Source: Betaproteobacteria bacterium
GTDB lineage: Bacteria > Pseudomonadota > Gammaproteobacteria > Burkholderiales > SG8-39
Length of the DNA stretch: 33,994 nucleotides
Assembly: GCA_011391185.1 (NCBI GenBank)
Contig: JAABRB010000003.1
Span: forward strand, 1-33,994
Direction: 5' to 3'
The position numbers and the translations under genes were made by a program. Shown one piece after another: positions 7,853 through 15,598 of this stretch (position 1 is its first letter; each line of letters starts with the position of its first letter). The notes under the pieces are model-generated. The model saw only the letters and a list, made by a program, of their open reading frames with translations, was not told where the DNA came from and did not search any database.

Positions 7853-7882
7853 AGACTACCCGACGAACGAAGTTTCTGTCAA
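7853..7882 (-). promoter_or_regulatory. Sigma-70 promoter of the catabolic operon
   Basis: On the minus strand a perfect -35 TTGACA (7877-7882) is followed after 18 bp by TAGTCT (7853-7858). Transcription would start near 7846, giving a leader of about 115 nt before the ferredoxin ATG. No other good promoter was noticed between the operon genes, which mostly overlap or are closely spaced. Confidence 0.6.
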
Positions 7883-7929
7883 GCGCGGCGCCGCGCGCGC
7901 GACCGGCGCCGGCCAGCCGCCGATCGGAA

Positions 7930-8505
7930 TTACGCGCGCCGCGTCCCGATCGGGGCCGGAGCGGCCGACATGATGCGCTGAAACAGCTCCCGAAACTCCT
8001 CGGCGACGGTTACGCCGACGAGCGGATCCTGATTTGATTCGAACGCCGAATCCATTGCGGACCAGTCATCGGGCGCGAGCGCGCGTTCGGCGGCCGGAAG
8101 GATGACGTCCTCCTCCTTGCGCATATGCGCCCACTGGAACGCCGCATAGTGCTCGACCGCGACCGCGAAGGACCGAAATTCGCCCGGATCGCGTTCGTAC
8201 CGCCGCAGCGCCTCATCGAGGCCTCGCGCATACTCGCGATCCATCACGTGCTCCGCCTCGAGCTCGTCGAGCACCGGCACGACCGCCGCGTCGCGCAGCC
8301 GGAGGACGCTGAACAGATATTCGTCCTCCTTCGGATGGTGCAGACGCACCGGGAACGTGAGGATGTACACCACCATCGCCGTGAGCAGCACGAAGTCCGG
8401 AGCCTCTTTCCCGTCCGCAATCCGCTTGACCACGTATTGCAGGCCATGGAGCACGCCAGCGAGCGCACGGTGCTCCTCGCGTATCACAGTGAGCGTCTTG
8501 CGCAT
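7930..8505 (-). CDS. Hemerythrin HHE-domain protein
   Basis: A 191-residue cytoplasmic four-helix protein with hemerythrin-type metal ligands: His12 (EEHRAL), HHPKEDEYLF (His56/57, Glu60), His86 (AEHVMDRE), His119 (VEHYAAF), and AHMRKEEDVILP (His127, Glu131/132). Such proteins bind a di-iron centre and act in oxygen, nitric oxide or iron handling; which of these applies is not readable. The ATG at 8505 lies close before the first His; an ATG at 8529 in the same frame is an alternative. It is transcribed in the same direction as the catabolic operon but is separated from it by that operon's own promoter, so it is probably an independent unit. Confidence 0.88.
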   Translation of the reverse strand: MRKTLTVIREEHRALAGVLHGLQYVVKRIADGKEAPDFVLLTAMVVYILTFPVRLHHPKEDEYLFSVLRLRDAAVVPVLDELEAEHVMDREYARGLDEALRRYERDPGEFRSFAVAVEHYAAFQWAHMRKEEDVILPAAERALAPDDWSAMDSAFESNQDPLVGVTVAEEFRELFQRIMSAAPAPIGTRRA

Positions 8506-8606
8506 CCAACCCCCGCACTGCCGCGTCATCCCCCTGGGCAGGGGAGCACGCGGTGGTTATCGAGCCTACATCATGCGGAATTCGCCGCGCGCGACCATGA
8601 CTTGCG

Positions 8607-9677
8607 TCAAGCGGCCTTGCGCCGATTGGCGTCGAGCCAGCCGTCCACGAGCGCGACGGTCCGATCGACCTCGGCGGACTGCATGCCCTCCTGCGCCGCG
8701 ATGGCCTGAACCAGGCGGTCCGCCCGCTCGATGTTGGTCGCGCCGTTGGCGAGCGCTCGCGCGGCCGACGACGGGCTTCCGAGTGATTGCGCTGCGGTGG
8801 CGTACTTCTCGAACGGTACGAGGTCCTGCGGATGGGCACCCAGCGACGTGCACAGCTTGACGACCCACTCGTACACCGCCCGCGACGTCGCGGGATCGCT
8901 GTGCACGGCTTCCTTGATCGGCCGCATGCCGTCCTTCTGGACGCAGCGGTAGTTACCGGCAAGCAGCATCGCCCATTTCGCCAGGGGCACGAAGATCGAG
9001 TCGTAGACCTTGAGCTTAACCGGCAACTCGATCTTGCTGCCGGCCCATTCGAACCGCAGCGCCTCGATATCGGACTGCAGACGGCGGAGGATCGCCGTGT
9101 TCGCATCCGATTCGAAGCGCGCCGACTTGAAATTCGTCGGCAGACGGACCTGCAGCACGTTGACTTTCTCCTCGGGAGGACGGAAGGCCTGCGGGTCCGG
9201 ACTGCAGAGCGTCATCAATGCGGGATCGAACGCGTTCCAGACCGTCGAATCGGTGTAGCAGGCCCGCAGCGCATCGGTGTCGAGCCCCGGGATTCGTTTC
9301 AGGTACGCGAGCGGCGGCATGTTCATGATGGACATGCAGGGCACACGAGCCCTGGCCACTCGATCGAGCAGCTCTCGCACGGCCGGGGTGCGGTATTGGG
9401 GTTCCTGCATGGCCAACGCGACCAGATCGAAATCCGCCGGATCAAAGTCGCCCGTGCCGCCCGCCGACATGGCGCCCGGCAGCTTGCGCGAATCGATCTC
9501 CACCAGCCCGTCGATCCCCTTGACCGGCATGCGCACGCGGAAGCCTTCCGCGTTGAAGAGTTCCGCCTCGGCGGGGAGACACACCAGCCTGACGGTGTGA
9601 CCTGCCATCAGCAGCTTGCTCGCGAGCAGCGATCCGTAGGACGCGCCGAGCGTCAGAATCTTGAGAGGGGATTGCAT
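8607..9677 (-). CDS. Ketopantoate reductase (PanE/ApbA)-like protein
   Basis: A 356-residue protein with an N-terminal Rossmann segment ILTLGASYGSLLASKLLMAGHTVRLV (residues 7-32), where GASYGS replaces the usual GxGxxG, and a helical C-terminal domain like that of 2-dehydropantoate 2-reductases. It is longer than typical PanE (about 300) and the substrate-binding part is divergent (VKLKVYDSIFVPLAKWAMLLAGNYRCV), so a housekeeping pantothenate role is doubtful; another 2-keto acid or opine-like substrate is possible. The ATG at 9677 has GGAG 9 nt upstream. It stands alone, with its own promoter and palindrome at 9717-9747. Confidence 0.75.
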   Translation of the reverse strand: MQSPLKILTLGASYGSLLASKLLMAGHTVRLVCLPAEAELFNAEGFRVRMPVKGIDGLVEIDSRKLPGAMSAGGTGDFDPADFDLVALAMQEPQYRTPAVRELLDRVARARVPCMSIMNMPPLAYLKRIPGLDTDALRACYTDSTVWNAFDPALMTLCSPDPQAFRPPEEKVNVLQVRLPTNFKSARFESDANTAILRRLQSDIEALRFEWAGSKIELPVKLKVYDSIFVPLAKWAMLLAGNYRCVQKDGMRPIKEAVHSDPATSRAVYEWVVKLCTSLGAHPQDLVPFEKYATAAQSLGSPSSAARALANGATNIERADRLVQAIAAQEGMQSAEVDRTVALVDGWLDANRRKAA

Positions 9678-10028
9678 GACAGATATCTCCGGTCGCACCA
9701 GTTAGCAAGAGGAAGAGACGTATACGTCAGGCCGCCTTCCATGTCACGCCGCGCAGCAAAATTCCGGATTGCGAAAACTGCGACAGACACCACACGCAGG
9801 TTACGTGCTCGATGGGTTGTCTTGGAAGCAGATCGCGCCGCGCCACACGTGTCGGTTCGGGCATCCAGTCGCGAAGCCTCCTGAGCCCGGTCGCCCGGAT
9901 CCGTCCCGGCCATGCCTGCCGCGCGTAACTGGTTCACACAATTCGCGCGCCCGAATCAACAGAGTCGATTTCGCAGCCGCGCGACACTGTCTGCGCCGAA
10001 ACACGATCCGGGAAGAAAGGGTGCAGAC
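9678..10028. other. Divergent intergenic region
   Basis: This 351-bp gap lies between the PanE-like gene and the metallopeptidase gene, which point away from each other. Apart from the promoter and palindrome near 9717-9747 and the ribosome site just before 10029, nothing specific was recognised. Open frames that cross it show no recognisable protein. Confidence 0.6.
9717..9747 (-). promoter_or_regulatory. Promoter with overlapping perfect palindrome
   Basis: On the minus strand GTGACA (9742-9747) is followed after 17 bp by TATACG (9719-9724), a plausible sigma-70 promoter for the PanE-like gene. The -10 lies inside the perfect 12-bp palindrome GACGTATACGTC (9717-9728). A dyad exactly over the -10 suggests a repressor operator; GTATAC cores are common in GntR/FCD operators. 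Confidence 0.5.
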
Positions 10029-11030
10029 ATGGATTTTCGCCTCATGAGCTTGGTCACGCTGGTCGTCGCGATGCTGTCGGGCAACGCCGCGGCGCTCACG
10101 GAGGCTCAAGCCGAGACCCTCATCGCCGAGGTTCGTTCTCAGGGACTGGTGACCCCGCCGGTCAAGGTGCGCGGCCCGACGGAAGCCGAGCAGGACATGG
10201 GACTCGCGATGAAGATCGAGAACGACTTTTCCTGCACGCTCATCGTCGTCCCGCTGTATGGCGACAGCCTCGTCCCTGTCGGGCGACGCGGCGACCCGCT
10301 GGTGAAAGAGTTCACGTTGCTGCACGAGCTTGCACACTGCGAGCACGCGCATCTTGTGCGCCTCTTCCGCAGCCGCCACTCCCCCGCGGCAGTGAACCGC
10401 GCGTACCACGATCTCGTTCTGCTCGCGCCGTGGGCCGAGGCCGTTGCGCTCCACAAGGAAATGTTTGCCGACACCTACGCCGCTGCCATGCTGCTCGCCC
10501 GACACGATCACTCGCATGAGGCGCTGGCGCTGATCCGCGACTTCGCGCACTGGCGGCGCGAGAAGGAACTCGCGAACCTCCCGATTGCACGCGTCCATGC
10601 GACCACTCCCGCGCTTGAAGCACTGCTCGACGAACATCGACTCCTGGCAACACTCGCGCCCGACGCGCTCCGGGCACACGCGCTCGAAACGGCTTCCGAT
10701 GCGCTCCTCGCGTCGATCGCCCGGCACCCGTTCGCGGACCAGCTTGCGCTGAACAGTCATGGCACGGTCGATTGCGCCCGCTACGTCGGATGGATGTGGC
10801 GGGCTGCGGAGGAGTTGTCAGGAATACGAACCTTCGAGCACTATCAAGGGGTCGCCGCCCGCCTCGCGCACCCGATGCAGGATCTGCTGGCGGAAATGCG
10901 CGCCTTCATGAAGCGGCAACCGCCGCCGGAGGCTACACGCGCATTCATCGACCAGCTCGAGGTCGCAGTCGACGGACGCCTCAATGCTCGCGTCGCTCAA
11001 GCGTCGATCGCTCCGGAGCGCAGCCGGTAA
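10029..11030 (+). CDS. Exported HELAH zinc metallopeptidase-like protein
   Basis: A 333-residue protein with an N-terminal signal peptide (MDFRLMSLVTLVVAMLSGNAAA, cleavage near residue 22). It carries the zincin motif HELAH at 99-103, with catalytic Glu100, extended as HELAHCEHAHLV. The later helix HKEMFADTYAAAMLL (142-156) supplies Glu144 or Asp148 as the likely third ligand, the arrangement of gluzincins such as M48. No membrane segment follows the signal, so it should be periplasmic. The ATG at 10029 has AAAGGG upstream; the frame runs back to 9912 without recognisable protein. It ends 9 bp from the BatD stop, tail to tail. No named family could be assigned beyond the zincin motif. Confidence 0.75.
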   Translation: MDFRLMSLVTLVVAMLSGNAAALTEAQAETLIAEVRSQGLVTPPVKVRGPTEAEQDMGLAMKIENDFSCTLIVVPLYGDSLVPVGRRGDPLVKEFTLLHELAHCEHAHLVRLFRSRHSPAAVNRAYHDLVLLAPWAEAVALHKEMFADTYAAAMLLARHDHSHEALALIRDFAHWRREKELANLPIARVHATTPALEALLDEHRLLATLAPDALRAHALETASDALLASIARHPFADQLALNSHGTVDCARYVGWMWRAAEELSGIRTFEHYQGVAARLAHPMQDLLAEMRAFMKRQPPPEATRAFIDQLEVAVDGRLNARVAQASIAPERSR

Positions 11031-11039
11031 GCGATCGCC

Positions 11040-12365
11040 TCACCGCCGGACGTCGTCCTCGACCACCGCGCTGCGCCCCTGCAACCTGAATAGCAGCGGG
11101 CGCCGTGGCGACTCGGGCGCTTGCCGCTGCGATACGGCGGTTCGCAACCAGGGACGAACCGCCCGCCAGAACACGTCGCCGTCCCACGCTCGGCCCGCGT
11201 ACAGCGCCTCGTCCAGCGCGCCGAGCTGGGCGCGCGCACCTTCATCCGGCCACGCGGCGCCGATCCGTTGCACGAGCTGTGGCGCGGCCAGCGCGACGGC
11301 CCTGCCCCAGTCGCGCAGCGCGTCGCGTGCGGCCGGCGCATCGTTGCGCCGGCAGGCCGCTCTCAAGCGTGTGCGGGCGGCGCGCGAAGCGCGCGTCCGC
11401 CAGCGCCACCACAGGACGCTCGCGAGCAAGGCTGTGCCCGCTGCGAGCGCCCACCACGGCATCGCGGGCGCTTGAACGTCGGGCTCGGACTGGCGCGGCA
11501 TCGCCACCGGCGCGACCGCGGCATGCAGGCGCAAGACCCGGCCATCGAGCGTTGCGGTGCGCGCGACATCGGCATTGACGTCCCACCAGGACACGCCGAG
11601 CGCCGGCAACTCGACGTGCGCCTCGGCGACCGGCATCAGCACGATGCGCTGCACCCTGCGGCTCGCCATCCCCTCGGCGAGGTACTCGGTGATGACCTCC
11701 GGCTGATCGTGGTGCACGAGCAGCGCCGGATGCGCAACCATTTCGAGCTTCGGCAGGCGCTCGGCTGCAATCCCCTCGGCGCGCAGGATGAGCGTGCGCG
11801 TCACTGCGGTGCCTGCGGTCAGCGCGTCCGGGTCGCGCGACCAGGTCTCTCCGAGCGTCAGGCGGCGCACTGGAAGCCACGGCTCCGCGGCCGCGGCCGG
11901 GGGCTCGCGGACCTTGAGCTCGTGCTGCGGCCCGTGCGCCGTGTGAGCTCCGGACTCGCTGCGCGCGCCGCCGGCCCCCTGCGTGAACAGTTCCGCATAG
12001 CGCTGCGCGCTCTCGAACTCCGCGCCCGGGATCACGAGTCGCCCGGACCTGTGCGGCACGATCACATGGCTGCGCTCGAGCACTTCGTAGGTCTTGCCCG
12101 AGCGCTCGGTCGCGTAGGTGCGAATCGGCCCGAGCAGCGTCACGTCCGCGGCGTCCCCGAGTGCCGGCAGGCGTAGCGTCCCATGGATGACGCCAGCCGC
12201 ACGGTAGAGCCGCAGGCGCAGCCGCGCCTCGCCGCCGACGTAGACCTGCGGTGGATCGAGCTCTGCTTCGATGAACAGGTCGGCGGGCTGCGCGCTCGCC
12301 GCCGGTACGCTCCCCAGCACCGCAACCAGCGCGATGCCCGCCCAACCGAAGCGCGCGCCGCTCAC
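11040..12365 (-). CDS. batD: BatD-like protein
   Basis: A 441-residue protein with a signal peptide (cleavage near ASA, residue 25) and a large beta-rich periplasmic part opening with 'EAELDPPQVYVGGEARLRLRLYRA', as in BatD. One membrane helix follows (about 303-322, WWALAAGTALLASVLWW), then a basic cytoplasmic tail. BatD proteins act with the BatA/BatB membrane VWA proteins in Bacteroides aerotolerance-type operons. It starts with GTG overlapping the stop of the BatB-BatC gene by 4 nt (GTGA), so it is the last coupled gene of the set. Confidence 0.85.
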   Translation of the reverse strand: MSGARFGWAGIALVAVLGSVPAASAQPADLFIEAELDPPQVYVGGEARLRLRLYRAAGVIHGTLRLPALGDAADVTLLGPIRTYATERSGKTYEVLERSHVIVPHRSGRLVIPGAEFESAQRYAELFTQGAGGARSESGAHTAHGPQHELKVREPPAAAAEPWLPVRRLTLGETWSRDPDALTAGTAVTRTLILRAEGIAAERLPKLEMVAHPALLVHHDQPEVITEYLAEGMASRRVQRIVLMPVAEAHVELPALGVSWWDVNADVARTATLDGRVLRLHAAVAPVAMPRQSEPDVQAPAMPWWALAAGTALLASVLWWRWRTRASRAARTRLRAACRRNDAPAARDALRDWGRAVALAAPQLVQRIGAAWPDEGARAQLGALDEALYAGRAWDGDVFWRAVRPWLRTAVSQRQAPESPRRPLLFRLQGRSAVVEDDVRR

Positions 12366-14122
12366 CAGCGCGCTCCGGTATCGCGATCCAAGACCTTGCG
12401 CAGCGACAACTGGCGCTTGAATCGGTTTGCGAGCAGCGTGCCGGGTTCGTCCGGAATCCGCGCCAACAGCCCCTCGAGCCGTCTCAGCTCCTTGCCGTCG
12501 ATTCCGTCCTCAGGTCGCCTGCCCGCATCCTCCGGTGACGCCCGCGCAGAAATGCTGCCGTCGCCCGCCTCCGCCCGTCGCGAACCGGGTTGAATGCCCG
12601 GGCGCGACTCACCGCGGCCCCGGTCCTGCGACGAATTGCGGCTGCCCGACCCGCCGCCCGCCCCCGCCCGCCCAGGCGGCGCGGCCTCGGAGCGGCGCGG
12701 CATCGCCGTCTGCCCGCCCTGGTCGCCGTCGCGCGACTGCGCCTGTGCGCGCCGATTCGCGAGCGCGTCGCGAACCACCGACCGGTTGAAAAGCGCATCG
12801 CGCGTGCCGGGACTGCGCTCGAGCGCCGCGTCGTAGGCCGCGAGCGCTGCTTCCAGCCTGCCATCGAGCGCGAGCGCGTTGCCGCGGTTGTAATGTGCAT
12901 CGGCGGTGTCGCCCGTACCGAATTCCGCCGCTGCCTCTTCGAAGCGGCCGCCACGATACAGCAGCATCGCGCGCCAGGGCGACCCGGAACCGACCTTCGA
13001 AAGCAGCCACGCGTTGTCGCCGAACCGTCCGGTCGCGAATTCCGCGGCAGCCTGCTGATCGGCCCGCCGCCACAGGTCCGACCAGTCGAATGCATGCGCC
13101 GCCTGTGGCGGCAACACAATCGCGAGCGCCGCAATGCCTGCAAGCCATCCGCGCCGGAACAGCAGCGCGGCGAACGGAAGCGCCGCGAGCACGAACCACG
13201 CACCATCGTCATGGCGAACCTTCAATGCGTGCGTCGGCGCGTTGGCCGATTCGGATCGCGCCCGCGCGCTGCCCGCGAATTGCGGCGTGGCCTCGGTCCC
13301 GCTCAACAGATGAAATCGCCCGCTCCCCGCGCGTGCGATTCGCTCGAGCGCCGCAACGTCCAGATCCGAGATCACGACATCGCCTGCCTCCGACATCGCG
13401 AACGCACCGGAGCCGAGCCGCACCGGTCCGCCGTGCGGCGTGCCGATCGCCAGCACCGAGAGCGGAAATCCGGCGCGGGCAAGCGCGCGCGCAGCAGCCA
13501 GGGTGCGCTCGTCGCCCGGGCTGTCGCCCACCAGGATCACGTCGCCCGCCGCGGCACCCGAGCGGGTCAGCATGGCGTGCGCCATCTCGAGCCCGAGGTC
13601 CGGGCGCGCACCGGCGCGCGGCAGCGTCGCGGTGTCGAGGTGGCCGAGCAGATGAACGAGTGTCGCCGGATCGCTCATCAGCGGCGCAACGCTGAACGCA
13701 TCGGCGGCGAACACGACCAGACCGAGCTGCGCCTCCGGAGAAGCGCGCAGGATCGTGGCGATCGCCCCGCGCGCGCGCTTGAGACGGCTCGGCACCACGT
13801 CCACGGCGTCCATCGACGCAGACAGGTCGAGCACGATGACCCGCGTGCCCAGATCGCGCGTGAGCGGGACCGGCTGCGGGCGCCAGGCCGGCCCGGAAAG
13901 CGCCACGCACGCGAGCGCGAGCGCGCTGCCGGCGAGCGCGAGAGCCAGCCGCGCGCTCGCCCGCGGTGCGCCATCGGTGAGATGTGCGAGCAGCTCCGGG
14001 TCGACAAGCCGCCGCCAGGGCCGGTCACCCGCGCGGGCACGCCACCACGCCCAAAGCAAGGCGGCTCCGACCGGCAGCGCGAGCAGCCAGCCCGGACGCA
14101 ACCATTCGAAGGTCTCGCTCAT
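12362..14122 (-). CDS. BatB-BatC fusion: membrane VWA domain plus TPR
   Basis: A 586-residue protein. Two membrane segments (about 12-27 and 58-77) precede a von Willebrand A domain whose MIDAS motif DLSAS is intact (Asp99, Ser101, Ser103). A further hydrophobic region (WFVLAALPFAALLF and GIAALAIVLPP) leads to a periplasmic TPR-like part (ADAHYNRGNALALDGRLEAALAAYDAAL). The C-terminus is a long low-complexity Gly/Arg/Ser/Gln-rich stretch with the relic 'LLANRFKRQL'. In many genomes BatB and BatC are separate; here they form one chain. The start at 14122 overlaps the BatA stop (ATGA); the longer frame to 14206 is inside BatA. Confidence 0.88.
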   Translation of the reverse strand: MSETFEWLRPGWLLALPVGAALLWAWWRARAGDRPWRRLVDPELLAHLTDGAPRASARLALALAGSALALACVALSGPAWRPQPVPLTRDLGTRVIVLDLSASMDAVDVVPSRLKRARGAIATILRASPEAQLGLVVFAADAFSVAPLMSDPATLVHLLGHLDTATLPRAGARPDLGLEMAHAMLTRSGAAAGDVILVGDSPGDERTLAAARALARAGFPLSVLAIGTPHGGPVRLGSGAFAMSEAGDVVISDLDVAALERIARAGSGRFHLLSGTEATPQFAGSARARSESANAPTHALKVRHDDGAWFVLAALPFAALLFRRGWLAGIAALAIVLPPQAAHAFDWSDLWRRADQQAAAEFATGRFGDNAWLLSKVGSGSPWRAMLLYRGGRFEEAAAEFGTGDTADAHYNRGNALALDGRLEAALAAYDAALERSPGTRDALFNRSVVRDALANRRAQAQSRDGDQGGQTAMPRRSEAAPPGRAGAGGGSGSRNSSQDRGRGESRPGIQPGSRRAEAGDGSISARASPEDAGRRPEDGIDGKELRRLEGLLARIPDEPGTLLANRFKRQLSLRKVLDRDTGARW

Positions 14123-15090
14123 CGGCGCAAGATCGCTGCCCGACCCACGCGCAGATTGAGCAGCAGCGCCGCGAGGCCGAGCGCCAGAGCCAGGCCGAGC
14201 GGCCATGGATAGAGTTCCACCGTCGGTCGGAACCGGCGCTCATCGCGCGCGACGGGCTCGTGGTGTTCGAGCGCCTGGTAGACGCGCGAGAGGGCGCCGG
14301 CGTCCTCGGCGTGGAAATAGCGCCCCCCTGTTTCAGCGGCGAGATTCCGGAGCGCCGGTTCGTTCAGGCCGCCTTCCTGCCCGCCGGAACCGACCGCGCC
14401 GACCCCGATTGCGTACACGCGAACGCCGTGATGGCGCGCCAGCCGTGCGGCCTCGGGTACCGCCATGACGCCCTCGGTGCTGTCGCCGTCGGTCAGCAGG
14501 ACGAGGACGCGCTCGTCGCGCGGCATCGCTCGCAGTTTCGCGACGCCCAACGCAATCGCGTCGCCGAGCGCCGTGCCCTCGCCCGCCAGACCGATGAACA
14601 CCTCGTCCACCATCGCGCCAATCGCGCCGAGGTCGAACGTCAGCGGCGCCTGCACGTAGGGCTTCGAACCGAACACGACCACGCCGATCCGGTCGCCGTC
14701 GCGATTCGCGATGAACGCCTTCACGGTGCTGCGCATGACGTCCAGCCCGATCTCGGACCCCTGGCCGACGCGGCGCATGCTGGCCGACACGTCGAGCGCG
14801 AGCAGCATGCTGCGCCCGCTGACCGGCACCGCGACCGCATCGCCGACCCACTGCGGACGGCTCGCGGCCGCAACCAGCGCGACCCATGCGGCGAGCGCCA
14901 GCCATAGCCACGCCCGCCACGCCCGCCACGCCCGCGGATGCGCGCCGCCGCGACGCGACCACAGCTTGGCCGCGCCGAGGAATGGCACTCGCAACGGAGT
15001 CGCGATCGGCGCCGCCGGCCGCGCAAAGCGTGCCACCAGATAGGGAAGAATCAGCGCGAGGACAACCATTGGCCAGGCGAACTGCAGCAC
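14119..15090 (-). CDS. batA: BatA: membrane-anchored VWA protein
   Basis: A 323-residue protein with a membrane helix at 5-21, a second at about 59-76, a VWA domain with MIDAS DVSAS (Asp100, Ser102, Ser104) and downstream TDGD, and a C-terminal helix (PLGLALALGLAALLLNL). It matches BatA in size and layout. A GTG at 15090 is preferred because GAGG lies just upstream, within the end of the preceding gene; an ATG at 15069 is seven codons later. Residues around 55-62 read RAWRAWRAW, encoded by a 9-bp tandem repeat at 14911-14937. BatA and BatB are thought to form a metal-dependent adhesion or chaperone complex controlled by MoxR. Confidence 0.88.
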   Translation of the reverse strand: MLQFAWPMVVLALILPYLVARFARPAAPIATPLRVPFLGAAKLWSRRGGAHPRAWRAWRAWLWLALAAWVALVAAASRPQWVGDAVAVPVSGRSMLLALDVSASMRRVGQGSEIGLDVMRSTVKAFIANRDGDRIGVVVFGSKPYVQAPLTFDLGAIGAMVDEVFIGLAGEGTALGDAIALGVAKLRAMPRDERVLVLLTDGDSTEGVMAVPEAARLARHHGVRVYAIGVGAVGSGGQEGGLNEPALRNLAAETGGRYFHAEDAGALSRVYQALEHHEPVARDERRFRPTVELYPWPLGLALALGLAALLLNLRVGRAAILRR

Positions 15091-15100
15091 GGAGTCCGCC

Positions 15101-15598
15101 TCAAAGCACGGTGCGCAGCCAGCCGCGCGCCGCCTGGACCAGCGGCCGCGCATCGACGTCCGCGGCAAGCGGCGCGTACGGCGCGACGGTGAGCACATCG
15201 TGCAGGGTTTCGAACCGGCCCGGCGCACGATCGCAGGAATCAACACGGTCGCAGGAATCCAGAAACGCCATCCACGCCAGGCCGTGCAGCCCGGCCACGT
15301 CCCGATCCGGAAACCGCAGGACCGCAGCCAGGCGCAGTAAAGCGGAAACGTCGGCGCACACCGTGTCCGCCGGCGCGCCGGCCCGTTGCCGCATGGCGAT
15401 TCCATCGAGCGTCGCGAGCAGGTGCCGTCGCATGCGCCACCTGCGCCACTGCGAGGGCAGCCGCCGTATTGCGAGGGCGGCGAGCGCGACCCCGAGCAAC
15501 ACGACGAGCCACCACCCGGGCGCCGGCGGCCACCAGAACGGCTCGGACGGCGGATGCGCGTCGCGCAGCAGTCCGAGCAGATCGAGGTCCGGGATCAT
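15101..15598 (-). CDS. DUF4381 membrane protein
   Basis: A 165-residue protein of the type regularly found between DUF58 and BatA genes. It starts MIPDLDLLGLLRDAHPPSEP, then has PFWWPPAPGWWLVVLLG leading into a single membrane helix (about 29-46) and a basic, helical cytoplasmic domain containing LLRLAAVLRFPDRDVAGLHGLAWMAFLD. The 'PP....WWPPAPGWW' signature before the helix is characteristic. The ATG at 15598 overlaps the DUF58 stop by 4 nt. Its molecular role is not known; co-occurrence points to assembly or regulation of the Bat complex. Residues near 113-120 repeat 'DSCDR' twice, from a short duplication near 15232-15256. Confidence 0.82.
   Translation of the reverse strand: MIPDLDLLGLLRDAHPPSEPFWWPPAPGWWLVVLLGVALAALAIRRLPSQWRRWRMRRHLLATLDGIAMRQRAGAPADTVCADVSALLRLAAVLRFPDRDVAGLHGLAWMAFLDSCDRVDSCDRAPGRFETLHDVLTVAPYAPLAADVDARPLVQAARGWLRTVL

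Noticed and set aside
12590..14212. Long plus-strand open frame (540 codons) opposite the BatB-BatC gene
   Set aside because: It is rich in Arg and lacks any motif; it is the high-GC antisense shadow of a gene with clear VWA and TPR motifs.
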